From: Blastomyces gilchristii SLH14081
Lineage: Eukaryota; Ascomycota; Eurotiomycetes; Onygenales; Ajellomycetaceae
Length of the DNA: 64,000 bases
Direction: 5' to 3'
Assembly (NCBI RefSeq): GCF_000003855.2
Contig: NW_003101679.1
Location: 2,455,379-2,519,378, forward strand
The position numbers and the translations under genes were made by a program. Positions 34,864 to 46,428 of this stretch are shown here, one piece after another. Each line of letters opens with the position of its first letter. Within the stretch, counting starts at the first letter, position 1. A model generated the notes under the pieces. That model made no database searches, had not been told where the DNA came from, and saw only the letters and a list, made by a program, of their open reading frames with translations.

Positions 34864-37800
34864 GACTTCAGTCACTTGTTCAGCATTCATCTTATTACAA
34901 GATTTCAATATTATATCTTTGCTTAATCAGTTGACAATGATCAGAACATGTTTACAATTCTTGCTCTCAGAGAGATTAACAGTGAAGTCAATTACGACAT
35001 CTTATCAGATTCTATTAGAAATATCAAGTGATTTCAGCAGGTCTTTTCTACAATCTTTTCATAAGATAAGAGAGAAATAATAGTTGCAGTTTTGAATAAA
35101 GCATCTGATACTGTTCAATATCTCAAATTAGTATAATTCTTGAGAGATTATTCAATACAGTTGTTTATAATCTGAAGAGCTGATTATACACAAATGATGC
35201 ATCTCTTATATTATTCAGATGTGTAGAAGTTCACAATGAGAGACTCAGTATCATTCACAGAATCACAGAGTGTTATTATCATTGATTAAATATTCTGAGA
35301 TGTCAGTTCTTATACATAGTTCTGAGAAGAATCAGAGTGCTTCTTGATATACTGCCTTAGTGAGTGCTTGAAGAAGTTCATCAGTTTGAGCTGTTATATG
35401 TCACAGTTCATTCAGTGTAGATTCAGAAGAAGTTGAGATATCAGTGTTAATATCAGTGTCAGTTCAGAGAGAGAGTAGTCTAATTGAAGAAGTGTGTATA
35501 GTGTTGTGAGTTGTCTTATCATAGTTAACTAGTATTTTTAGATCTAAGAGCTAGTGCACTCAGTTTATTCAGTGAGTGTCTGTTACAGCAGATGATATAT
35601 CTTACTCTTATTATAAAAGAGCATCTATCATCAAGTTCTGACTGCCAGAGCAGTAGTGTATCATGAAATGAAAACAGCTCAAGAGCTCAGATTATCATAT
35701 CTGTTATTTAATAAGCTTACAAGTGATTGTGAAATGCTTGAGATTCGTATAATCTGTGATTATCTCAAATTTGAAGACACTTCAGAGTTCAGAGTCTTAT
35801 TCTTCTAGACAGTGTGCTATTGTAACCAGTTTCTTGTTATAGATCTTGTAGTTGCATTTAGTGAGACTCAGTTTCTTTGATATAAAGATACATGATTGTA
35901 AGACATCTTTATCATCATATTATAATATAGCTCGCTCTGTAATATAGTCAGAAAAGTCAGCTTCAATAACTGTTTTATAATCAGAGTTAAATATCATTAA
36001 CAGAGAGGTATTGATAAACATCTTCTTTATTCATATAAATGCAGCTTAAGTGCCTGCTGATCACTGCAATACTGAGTTCTTCTTAAGAAGTTCTGTAAGT
36101 GATCTTGTAATATCTTTGAAGTTTTCTATAAATTACTGATAAAAGTTAGCAAATCTGATGAAGCTTTATACACTCTTCACAGTATGTGAAACTTTTCATT
36201 CAAGAATGATAGAGATCTGCTCAGAATTTATTCAGATTTTCTTATCACCTTCTATGATAAAATTTAGATATTTTATACTCTTGACTTTAAAATCACACTT
36301 GTCAATATCTATCAGTAGTTCTGCTACTTACAGTCATTATAATACTATTCACACATGTTCTTGATATTCTTTTCTGAACTCATCAGTGAAGATGAGAATG
36401 TCAGCAAGATAAGTAGATACAAATTCATCAAGAAAATCTCAGAGTGCTTAGTTAATATACTTCTAAAATGTACTGAGAATATTAGTCAGTTTAAAGAGTG
36501 TGACTACTTATTCAAAGAGACTATAACATGTTCACAATGCTGTAAGTCATTCATCTTCTTCAGTGATATGAATCTTATAAAATGTGATGATAATATCTAG
36601 CTTTGTAAATTATTGAGCTTGTCTGATGTATGCTAGAATTTCATTGATGAGAGATAAAAGATAATAGTCTTTCTTTATCAATCTGTTCAGACCTCAATAG
36701 TTCACACAGAATTGAAGTTCTTCATTTGATTTCTTTGCAAAGAGAATAGAAGCTGCAGTGAAAGAATTGCTAATATATATAAATCTCTTATTCAACAAAT
36801 CATTGAGTGTCTTCTGAAGAAGAAGAAGTTTATCTCAGAATATATTATAGAGAAGGTCTCACAGTGATTTGAAATTCTTATCATTCTTCTTTTTCAACTT
36901 GATACTGTTATTCACTTCTGAGCCTTGTAAGAAAGTATATTTATAATGTTATCTTGTCAGAAAACATCTAGATATTTTTGATATTATTGAGAGAGTTTTG
37001 TATGACAATCTGTTATTGTAGTACAGAATAACCTTTCTAGAGCTTTCTTAATATCAGTAAGACTGATAGAATAGATTGTTATATAATTCTGCTATCAGTG
37101 ACTTTGTCAGCAATCTTGTCAATGACTTCTTTTTTGAAGCATTTCATAAGTATTAACAGAGATCTGTGTCAGATTCATAGTCTTGTGAACATCATCTTCA
37201 TGAATTCTATCATTATTAGAGAATATTAAACTTCTCTTTTAAGTGTTCAATAACATGCCTTGTTGAGATAGTCAGAAAAGTTCTAGCATAAGATTATAGT
37301 TGAGATTATCAACTTTATATATATAGGCATTTTCACATTAATATTCTCTGATATCTATGTTTAGTTTTATCATATAACAGGTGCAAACATCTCTTGAGTC
37401 ATTAAATCCTGCAAGGAGTTAAGATTTTAATAAGGGAATACACTGAAGATTATAACATCTTAGAACTGAAGATTTAATTATTGCATAATAGCATAGACTG
37501 CTGTCTATTATGACTTTCATATTATACATGTTATCTATCACAGTAGATACAAGAATCACATTCATTGTCATTTTCTCTTCAAATCATTGTCATCCGACCT
37601 CTTCAAGCTCCTGTTTGTGAATTTGAACAGAAGCTAATCTTTTCTCTGCTTTACTGAGATGTTCTCATAGTTATCTTCTGAATCTTTCTTCAATGTAATA
37701 TAATTGATGTGGACCGCCGGCACTGATCTTTCTTTTGAATAAGAAGATACATAGGCTGATCAGCAGTTGAAACTGATATATTCTGATCAGTTACAATTGA

Positions 37801-39050
37801 TACACATCTCTTATTAATGTTGATTAATGACTTCTTTGAGAGTGATTCTGAGGACTTGAAAGCTTGTTCAGGTGATGAAGATTCTTGTTTATGCATAAAT
37901 ATTTAAGTCTACTCAATTCATGGCATCTGTATTATTATTATTATTATTATTCTTAAGTGCAGATGTATGAGTGACTGAGATGTAATATCTTCTACTGCTG
38001 TTCTGTATACTCTGAAGCTTGGTAAGACAGTCATTCAATATTCAGAGTTGTATGCAGAAGTCTTCATAAGTCTGGTCATCATCTATACTTATAAGAATCT
38101 ATAAAAGTTTGAAAGTTAGTATCTTCTTGAGCATGCTAATCTTCATTTAATTCTTTCAACATTAATCACCTGCTTCTAGAATCTTGATGTTGAAATCAGA
38201 GATGAATGTTATGAGAGAAGTATTTCTCTGTCAGACACTCTGTAACTAATCTAATACTTTCTGTTGCATAGCAGTGTCTCAGAACAGAACATCAAGATAT
38301 TTAATAATGTTATCAGATATATATAACATCAGTTCACATGTTTTTATTCATGAATGAAATTTCTATCTCATGTGATTCTTCAATTGACTATTGATATATC
38401 AATATTGATTAGTTAATGAACTAATGATATCTATATCTACACTTAGTTTCATGAGCATTTTCAATCTTTATGATGAATAGAGAGTGAGATTAGAAGCATT
38501 GAAATATGCAGAAGTATCTAGGCATTTCTTCAGTGTTTATGTTATATCTGATTTAATCAGTGTTGAAATTATCCGTGTAGAGATTTCTTGAGAGAATCAT
38601 TGAATTTCTTTGTATTAATATTGTTGAGTTGCATGCATATCAGCTATCTGTTGCTATTGTAATTTCAACATTGCTCAGAGTCACTGTGATACTATGTCTA
38701 TACTCACATTTAAGAGTTCTCTCATATGATCACTAGACATAGCTATATCATTCATCAGATGTATGATATCTGTGCTTGAGACTTCTTCAGAATCAGAAGT
38801 GTAATTGTATGAATATCTTATACATCTAAGGTGTTAGAACTCTCAGATCATTCACTGACATTCTTTTATAAGATCTTATTCTTTTTGTGAGATCTTGTTA
38901 CAGGGTCAGAGTGACTGATGAGTAAGCTTCTATCTAGAAACTCGGTATTCACTTAACTGATTATTCATTTCTCTTTTTCTTACACATTATTATATGTTCA
39001 GATATCTTCTCAATGAATAATTATTTCTAATAAGAAGAAGATAAATGTTT
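34864..39050 (-). pseudogene. Gypsy 3 gag-pol, degenerate
   Basis: Collinear with gypsy 1. The gag piece 37896-37690 (QESSSPEQAFKSSESLSKKS) matches 18431-18640. The RT active site reads YLADILIF at 36411-36388, with Ala in place of the first Asp. RNase H lies near 36000-35600; the integrase start is at 35080-34864. Frames are broken by stops. A CCGCCGG remnant at about 37714 shows locally lower mutation. Confidence 0.8.
37926..37955. repeat. (TTA)n simple repeat in gypsy 3
   Basis: A run of att/tta units followed by cttaag. It resembles the reversed tail of the SINE and LINE families, but no SINE or LINE body adjoins it. It may be the remains of a very short insertion or local slippage. Confidence 0.6.
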
Positions 39051-39056
39051 TCCAAG

Positions 39057-39843
39057 TATAAGTAGACTGACCGTGTAACCGTGTCTGGGACCAGGACCAG
39101 ATTTTTTGATAGTCTTATTACCAATTCGACTGATTCCATTACACAGTTTTAACATTAGATAGTAGTCTCATACTGTCTCAGTGAGACTTACTGTTTACTC
39201 TTATCACATTTTTCAAATGAGATCATGATTTCCACTTCTTAATTTAAATTATTTTTATTGCTTTAAATGACTTTAAATCTCATTTAAGTGTTATTAAAAA
39301 GTGTTACTTTTTAAAAAATTAAAAATAGTCTAAAGAAAACCTTAAAATGTCTAAAAATAGTAACTTTATGTCAAGAATGAAACTAAATGGAATCAAATGA
39401 AATCACTTTCTCATTTTTTTCAAGTCATGGTTTCATTTTAAGATCTGATATATAGTCACTTTACATGTTTTTTTGATAGCCAGTCCCAGCGGGATTCACG
39501 CCAAGAAATGTATGAAACCAGACCAAATGGGATCAAATGTGAAATTCATAGTCCCGGCGGCCAGTCTAAGTATAAGAGACCTACACTGAATAAATCAGTA
39601 TGATATTTATAGGTCTTATAATACAAAAGTGAAAAATGTTAGAGAAGGAAAAAAGAGAAAGTGCAGGACTCAGTGATCAGAGTAAATATTTGTAAACACA
39701 CATGATAAAGCTTCAGAGCGGAAGAATAGAAATTCTGTTGATTTTTCAGCCAAGGATCAGTGACTGAGAATCGGAGCTTTCGGCAGGAATCTATGGAGTG
39801 TAATGAAATAGTCTATATGATTGATCGGGCGCAGCCCGCCACA
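39057..39843 (-). repeat. Gypsy 3 5' LTR, interrupted by MITE 3
   Basis: LTR body 39571-39843 plus the duplicated boundary bases at 39057-39062. The minus strand begins tgtggcgggctgcgcccgat (right end, unmutated) and ends ctcttata. It is shorter than the solo LTR because it lacks part of the internal minisatellite-like segment. Confidence 0.82.
39063..39568 (+). mobile_element. MITE 3, hAT type, 506 bp
   Basis: Same termini and length as MITEs 1 and 2. It has an 8-bp duplication agtataag (39055-39062 and 39569-39576). Insertion occurred precisely across the end of the gypsy 3 LTR. More transitions than MITE 1. Confidence 0.92.
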
Positions 39844-40649
39844 CTGATAGAAATAAAAGAAGAGTATACATTATTCAAGATTTGAAACAAAACCCAAGTG
39901 AAAATCTTGTTCAATTAAATGTAAAAAGAAAATATTCTCATCTATAATTCAGCTGAAACTAGAACATGATTATTTTAAATCTTATATACAAAGATTTGAT
40001 AATAGATTTGATTCAATAGAATGCTCATTCTGCAATGTAAATAAAAATCCTGAGTATATTATAATGTATTGTGCACTATACAATAGTCTCAGAGTCAGAT
40101 TGAAAGAGAAGTATAATGTAAATCAATTAAATATGAGGTTCTTATTCTCAACTCAGATAGAAATTAAATACTTAATAGACTTTCTGTCAGAAACTCAAGC
40201 AGCTACAAGAAAATGACTGAAATCAGAAATATCTGAATATGAAGAGATGGAAATTGATCAGATATAGTCTGTTAAAACAGCTATATACTATCTTTTAATA
40301 TTTTTATTTTGTTATAGTCTCTCTTTACTGTACTTTTTCTTTTCTTTTCTGTTCTTTTCTATCTACTTATTTAATGTGTCTCTCTTTAAGGCTCTGTTCT
40401 CTTTTCTTTTATCATGATATTTTTAAATGATTTCAAAGTATCAGAAGATGTTAAAATACTGTAATTTATAAAGAGTTTTTATATTCTAGGCTGAAATTTT
40501 CTGATTTGCATATCTGAAATTGATAAATGTATAATAGTTAACTTTATAGATATTAGAAAAACTCTGAGAACTAAAAGTTCTCAGATAGATATCATAGTCT
40601 CTGACTGTATACATTTATAATTGAAGAATAATAATAATAATAATAATAA
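39844..40649 (+). mobile_element. LINE C, 3' fragment
   Basis: Begins at ctgatagaaataaaag directly after the gypsy 3 LTR and runs through the ORF2 C-terminus, the 3' UTR with the hairpin ctgagaact-aaa-agttctcag, and a (TAA)n tail. The junction suggests that gypsy 3 inserted into this LINE and that the LINE's 5' part was on the lost side. ORF2 remnants include the Cys/His region at about 40030-40090. Confidence 0.85.
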
Positions 40650-41040
40650 CTATTTAACATATCTTAAAATAAGATCATGACTTAGAAAAAATAAAAAAGT
40701 GATTTCATTTAATTTCATTTAGTCTCATTCTTAGTATAAAGTTACTATTTTTAGACATTTTAAGGTTTTTTTTAGACTATTATTAATTTTTTAAAAAGTA
40801 ATGATTTTTAATAATGCTTAAATAAGATTTAAAGTCATGTAAAGCAATAAAATGAATTTAAATTAAGAAGTGAAAATCATGATCTCATTTAAAAAATATA
40901 ATAAGAGTAGATAGTAAGTCTTACTAAGATAGTATAAGACTACTATCTAATCTTAAAACTATGTAATAAGAGTAATTAAATTGATAATAATATTATTAAA
41001 TATTTTGATTCTGATTTCAGACAGTCACACGGTCAGTCTA
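40650..41040 (-). mobile_element. MITE 4, truncated hAT-type MITE
   Basis: Minus-strand copy of the MITE family. It ends (its 5' terminus) cacggtcagtcta at 41040; the other end is missing at the LINE C tail, implying LINE C inserted into the MITE. About 390 bp remain, more AT-rich than the other copies. The 8 bp following are gctgtaac. Confidence 0.8.
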
Positions 41041-41140
41041 GCTGTAACAGTCAATGCATTTATAGTAAAAGAATCTCTCTATATATTATAGAAAAACCAA
41101 CTTTTCCGAGTAAAATGCCCTGTAACATGACCTCATATGA
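41041..41140. other. Unassigned 100 bp before solo LTR
   Basis: Short, less AT-biased stretch ending in the target duplication tatga. No feature recognised; it may belong to the Helitron remnant on the other side of the solo LTR. Confidence 0.5.
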
Positions 41141-41460
41141 TGTAAGGGGCCTACGCCGAATGGATCGGTATGATATTGATAGGTCTTATATAACAAAGAG
41201 AAAAACGTTAGAGAAGGAAAGAAAGAGAAAGTGTGGGAATCAGCGATCGGAGTGGATATTTATACGCGTACGCGGTGGCGTACGCGGTGGAACTTCGGGG
41301 CGGAAGAATAGGGGTTTCCGTACGCGGTGGAGCTTCGGGGTGGAAGCATAGGAATTCCGTAGGTTTTCGGCCGAGGATCGGCGACCGAGCATCGGAGCGG
41401 TAGGAATCTGTGGAGTGTAACGGAATAGTCTATATGTTTGATCGGGCGCAGCCCGCCACA
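41141..41460 (-). repeat. Pristine solo LTR of the gypsy 1/3 family, 320 bp
   Basis: Complete LTR (tgtaaggggcc at the left, gcccgccaca at the right) with an exact 5-bp duplication tatga (41136-41140 and 41461-41465). It is rich in intact CpG, unlike all other copies. It contains a minisatellite-like segment with units of gtacgcggtgg at about 41267-41330. On the minus strand a TATA-like gtataaata lies near 41265. Its state indicates a recent insertion followed by LTR-LTR recombination. The reading frames across it are not genes. Confidence 0.93.
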
Positions 41461-41465
41461 TATGA

Positions 41466-43000
41466 TATCATATACACCTCATCAAAACGAATTCATCTGA
41501 ACAGTCAGCTCTGCAGCCTGTACAGCTCTGACATTAATCTTCATTCTTTTCTTTAGAGACATTCTTTACTGTATTTACATTCTTTATACTCTTCTCTACA
41601 TTCATTTCAATCTATATATTCTTTAATATACTCATTTCATGTGCTGCTGCTCAGTGTGTGAGGATTCTCATTCTCTCAGTGAGTTTAAATAGCCTCAATT
41701 CAATGCATTATTCTGTACATGCTCTACATGCTGTTAAGCTCAACATCACACATGTCAGTCACATTCAGTTCAAATCTTCTCCTCATTATTGAGAAATGTA
41801 GCTGCTTTTATACTCAACTCACAGCAAGTTCAGCTGTCACACTGTGATACATGCTGTGAAGACTGTTCATCTCATCTGTTTTACACTGTCAATCATGTCT
41901 TCAAGAACTGTAATGACTGTCAGGCTCTCAATTGTGAACATGTCTGTAATGTTAAATACTGTTATTTAGCAGCTATCACAGCAGTTGCTGTAATAGATAA
42001 GTCTACTGATCATATACATGCACATTCACTAAAGCAGCCAGTCCTTGATAGCCTTAACACTTGAACCAGCTTAACTATTCCTGAATCAGCTGTTAATTCT
42101 TCAATCACTTACAGCTGCTGATCTGTTCTCTGCAGCTTTCACTTCTACACTTATCACTGTCAATCACTTGATTTTATCTGAATGAATGTCTGCTGCTCTG
42201 TCTGCAGAGCTAAGCATTGAATTGATAAATATATACATAGATTGTCAAAGACTCTTTCAGTGTTTTTCACATGCTGTGCAAGAGATGCTGTAAGACTGCT
42301 ATCTGTCAGAGAACTCTCATCAGAGTTATATAAGCTGTTTAATGATAATACAGCAGATGTGAAGTATGTCTGCAAGTATATTCAGAACTATAACTCTGCT
42401 CTGACATTTATCTCTCTTAAGTACAAGCACAATTTATGCCTGGATCATCTGGCTACTAACAGCTCAGTGTTATTTTAAATACAGAGAGAACTCTATCATC
42501 TGTAAGAGTTATTAAAGCCTCAGTCAGATGATGATATCTGTTTTATATAAATATAAAATCATAATCTGCAGTTTGATGCAGATATTGTAAATAATGTGAA
42601 CTCTGTCATACATTCTAGTGTGTTTAATTATATCTATATTGTATTACTTAGTATTCATTCATTTACTTTTTCATATTCTTCTATTATGTTATTGAATGCT
42701 AATGTTTCCAAGATTAATTTCTTTTATTCAGCTTTATCAGTTCACATGAGGGATACTATAAGACAGCTCTACTGTGTGTGTCAGTTTGAACCCTGTTGTA
42801 CAGCTGAAGACAGACAATGACTGTTGCTGTGAGAATCTGTCTACTGTCTCAGAGATTACAGTTGTTATACAGAATAGTTCTAGCAGCATTCATCATCTTG
42901 TAAGAAATCCCGCTCCTCGCGGATCCTTTACCGCTATTCCTATCTCTCAAGTAACCAATAGGGTTAGCGGCGCTCGGCTACATACAACTATATAGACTGG
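41466..43000 (+). mobile_element. Helitron remnant
   Basis: Plus-strand coding remains of a Helitron N-terminal region (see the pseudogene entry). The segment is bounded on the left by the solo LTR and on the right by the LINE B 5' monomer at about 43001. The last ~90 bp (42905-42995) are unusually GC-rich, with cccgctcctcgcggatcc and ttagcggcgctcggctac, and might be the Helitron 3' end with a small hairpin, but a clean CTRR terminus is not visible. Confidence 0.6.
41789..42780 (+). pseudogene. Helitron Rep/helicase protein, N-terminal part, degenerate
   Basis: 41789-42064 encodes a Cys-rich segment (CDTCCEDCSSHLFYTV ... NCNDCQALNCEHVCNVKYC) as found upstream of the Helitron-like N domain. 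42242-42478 contains YIQNYNSALTFISLKYK, followed after a stop by QRELYHL, matching the family pattern in which YNSALAFTS is followed by a GELYHRIG-type motif. Further on, VNSVIHSSVFNYIYIV and LNANVSKINFFY fit the next conserved block. The Rep HUH motif and the helicase are absent or unreadable. The family call comes from motif order by eye. Confidence 0.62.
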
Positions 43001-43415
43001 ATCAATGATGATGATTGACAAGAGTGTGATCAAGCGTTCCACCACGAACTCGCTTAATTTTTCGAATAAGAACCCGCCGGTAAATCCATCGAAGAGCCCT
43101 CAATCATACGAGCATTTTGACCCCATCGCCGACCGCATATCCCGTGTGGTGGTGGAGTTATCCAGCCAAATGTGAACCAGACATTGTTCAAAACTCCTGT
43201 GTGGGATTATCCCCCATCCACCCCTACCACACCACAACCCCGGGCCAAATTACCATACAAATTGTAAGGCAATGAGACCTAGCCATATGTGCCAATCTTC
43301 TCAATTTTGAAAGATCTCTGACCTGTAATTGTGGAGATATCTGAGAAGTAACTTCCATGAAAACCCTGTCTATCTTTGATATTTCAAAACATCAACATCA
43401 AGTCTCACCCATGTA

Positions 43416-45740
43416 ATGTGACTCACCACTCAACAAACTCATTCACTCAATGAACTTCAAAAAGCACTCTATAGAGCTGTTAATTTTCAATCATAGCACA
43501 ACAATGCAATAAGATATTAATATTATTTATTAAAGATTAAAACTATATGCAGAATACATTATATAAATATATATGATTAATTCAGAGAACAGTTGCTTGG
43601 CCTAATAATCTACTCAGAATATGAAACTTGTAGTTTTAAAATGATTGAATTGGATTGCAGTGTAGAAGATGTCAGAGAAGAAATATCATTTGATTTCATC
43701 ACAGAAATCTATGTATGATACTTATTACTGCTTTCAGAAGATTGTATAGAGCTTCTACAGTGTTTTAAGCTCACTGTTGATCTTCTTGTAGATCATTTTG
43801 AGATCTCTGTGACCACCTGCTTTGCTAACTGTGCTTTATAATGTTTAGTAGCACATTCTTTCATCTCTTTTTACAGTTGAAGCTTTCATTCATCTCACTG
43901 TTATTTCTCTATAAGACATTTAGCTGCAGCTGCAGCTTTGACCTTCTCACAATGTTGAGTATCTTCTAATCATTGCTTCTTACATTGTTTCTTTCACTTC
44001 ATAAGCTCTATCTGCTTTTACTCACAAAGAATCACTCATTGAAGCTTCATATTCTTCTTGTGTGTCTGATTATTGATTTTTACAGCTTCATTAGCATCTG
44101 CTTACTCTCTCACAGTCTGCACCTTGATGAGAGAAAAGAGTTGAGTAAGTGAGAGATTTGATGAATTAAGTAATCTTATATATTTACTTCATTTGCATCA
44201 TTTTCTCTCATTATTTAGAGCAGTCTGAAGATTCCTATTCTCTATTAAGAGAATCTCTCTGTTTAGAGCAATATTCTCTTCAGCACAGAGAATTTTTTTA
44301 ATATCAACTGAAAGTCAGTGATGATGTTGATTTGTCTGCTTTATCAGGCCTTTGTAAAGCTTGTATAGATGTAGATGTACACTGCTGAAGCAGTTCTAAG
44401 AGTGTAAATGAACATGATTAAATCTTTTTGAGAATGTGAGTAGAATCTATAGAATGTATATCAGTGACTATGAAGACAGATTTGATATTTTCTGCAGTTG
44501 TAGAGGTTTCTCATTCAGCATGAAATAATCATCAAAAATCTCGCTTTGTGATCTGAATAAAGCCATAGTCAGAATATGTATAGGAATCTAGTTGATCTGA
44601 ATATGTCTTTGCAAGTGAGTCAAATATTCCAACATCTAGTGACTGTAAACAGTGTGTAGAGTGAGGAGAAAGAATAGCAAGTAAAATTCAATTTCAATCT
44701 GTGTAATCAATGAATATTATATTTATATGAGATGAATGATCATCTAATATAAGCAGATAGTAATGATTTCATGCTTTTTGCTTTATATGAGGATCAAACA
44801 CCTGTTTCAGCCAGGTTAATTCATATTCATTATTACTTCATTCATTTTTTGAAGCAGCAAAGTATGTCTGATTCTTTTTAGAATCAAAATCTTCAAGTCA
44901 TGTATCTTGCATATCTCTTGATTCCCCGTGATAAATGAGTGCAGATGGAATTATAGTTTCATCTGTATAAATATCAGCAAGCAGAGAAATGAATTCTCTA
45001 CTGTCATTCTGCACTGCTTCAATTATATGCTTCTATTTGAGAGCTTCTATAGAAACAATTCACTTGAGGGTATGAAGAAGGCTAAGAAGAAAGTCTTTTT
45101 CATCAAAATTGTAGATGTTCTGAGATACAATATTATACTTCTTGATGTTCTTCTACAACCATTCAATAAAAGTTAGTAAAAAGCTCATGAAATTGCACAT
45201 GAAAAGAAGCAAAAAAACTGTAATTATAAGAATAAAGAATTGTTCAAAATAGTAGCTATTATCTGCCTGTTTTCTCTTTTAATTCAGAGTATAAAGATAG
45301 ATGCTCTTGATCTTTGTTTTATACTGCTCATAAAAGTGAGACACTCAGTTAATTCCTACTTGTGTCTTGATAATCTTAAATACAAAATTGCACAGTATTT
45401 GAGATATCACAGGGAAGCTGCAATTGAATAACTGATTAATATGAAATAGAAAACATTATTCTTCAGTATTTGTGAGATTCTGATAGTAAGTTGATGTTGT
45501 CTCTGTTCTGAAGATCTGTTGATCTTTGAACTGCTGTATTAAGATAATATGATTGATTCTGAATTTCTTTGCAACTGCAGCATATTTAGAAATCAATTAT
45601 TAATTCAATTGAGTGATTGCTTGCTTCATAATCGCTTCATTGAGTGGCATGATGAGTGATTGAAGTTAAAGAGTTGCAGAGATTCATGGAAAAAATAGCA
45701 GTTTGTTGAGTGAATGAGTTCATTGAGTGATGAGTCATGT
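43416..45740 (-). mobile_element. Pogo-like (Tc1/mariner) DNA transposon, 2325 bp
   Basis: Flanked by TA duplications (43414-43415 and 45741-45742) within the LINE B monomer text cccatgta/ccaccc. It has ~41-bp imperfect inverted repeats starting atgtgactcacc on the left and acatgactcatc on the right (read inwards), each with two copies of a cactcaa..aact motif. The pogo transposase is on the minus strand. Size and termini fit fungal Fot/Tan1-type elements. Confidence 0.92.
43600..45650 (-). pseudogene. Pogo/Tan1-type DDE transposase, degenerate
   Basis: Minus strand from an ATG at 45650 (MPLNEAIMKQAITQLN). HTH-like N-terminus: YAAVAKKFRINH, then LTNTEE and NQLFNCSFPVISQILC. The catalytic core starts at about 45120 with NIYNFDEKDFLL (first Asp). 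It continues near 44760 with LLILDDHSSHINIIFIDY (second Asp), then LLAILSPHSTHCLQSLDVGI and FDSLAKTYSDQLD, and ITKRDF with the AENIKSVF block. The Lys/Glu-rich C-terminus runs to about 43800. Trp positions read TGA. The protein would bind the inverted repeats and insert at TA; this copy is dead. Confidence 0.88.
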
Positions 45741-46333
45741 TACCACCCTTCTCAATCTGGCCCACCTTCAGCAGAAAAATACAAAAAGATACCTCAGTAA
45801 CAGTATCAAGCATATAATCAATGAACACATCTGAAGTGCATTCTCCGCGAAAACCCTGTCTATCTTTGATGTATCAAGACATCAACACTGAGTCTCACTC
45901 TCATACTGTCTCTTTCAATCTGGCTCATCCCCGGCAGAAAAATACAAAAAGATACCTCAGCAACTATATTCAATACATAATTAACAGACATAACAACTAT
46001 AAAATCAGTATATTTCAAGGTCTGACTGAGCCTTTGATCCCTGCACAGTGAGATATATTAAATCTAGTTTTAATATCTCAATATTCAATAGATTCTGCAA
46101 GGAATTGAGAACAGCAACACTAGATTTCTATTAAATTTGAGAATTAACTCTATATTAATATAATCATTGACAAAGTCTTCTATTTTGAGATGTAAATAAC
46201 CAGTTCCTCTACATTCTACTGACAATATTTATATTATTATATAGAAATAGGCTTATATTCTCTATAATATCAAGACTCTGAACAGGGAAAGTCTTGATAG
46301 AGAATATACAGTAGTACATATCTTAGCAGTTTC

Positions 46334-46428
46334 TGTGAAAGGTGTAAAGCTTGTGTGATTGAAAGGTTGCCAGCTTGTGAAAAGTTATATGATGAATGAA
46401 TTAGTAAGCCAGATCATGTGACCTGACA
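46334..46428 (-). repeat. Copia B 3' LTR, 95 bp
   Basis: Reads tgtgaaaggtgtaaagcttg ... gacctgaca on the plus strand; nearly identical to 52331-52425. Confidence 0.92.

Larger units (their letters stand above)
34864..39843 (-). mobile_element. Gypsy 3: chromovirus of the gypsy 1 family, 3' end missing
   Basis: Minus-strand element whose 5' LTR lies at the right (to 39843, just before LINE C sequence). The internal region runs leftwards through gag, protease, RT and RNase H and stops inside integrase at LINE A's tail (34864). The counterpart of gypsy 1 positions 21430-22388 and the 3' LTR are absent. MITE 3 sits at the LTR/internal boundary. No 5-bp duplication can be verified because one end is missing. 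Confidence 0.85.
43001..46260 (+). repeat. LINE B 5' monomer (pogo element inside)
   Basis: Homologous to both LINE A monomers. The GC-rich block (43036-43265) is the best preserved, with caagcgttccaccacgaact at its start. After the pogo element, sequence resumes with ccacccttctcaatctggcc, the two subrepeats and the common end gaaataggcttatattctc. Confidence 0.78.

Noticed and set aside
41115..41461. Overlapping frames of 78 and 73 codons on both strands
   Set aside because: They lie in the solo LTR; openness follows from GC richness and minisatellite units. No family resemblance.
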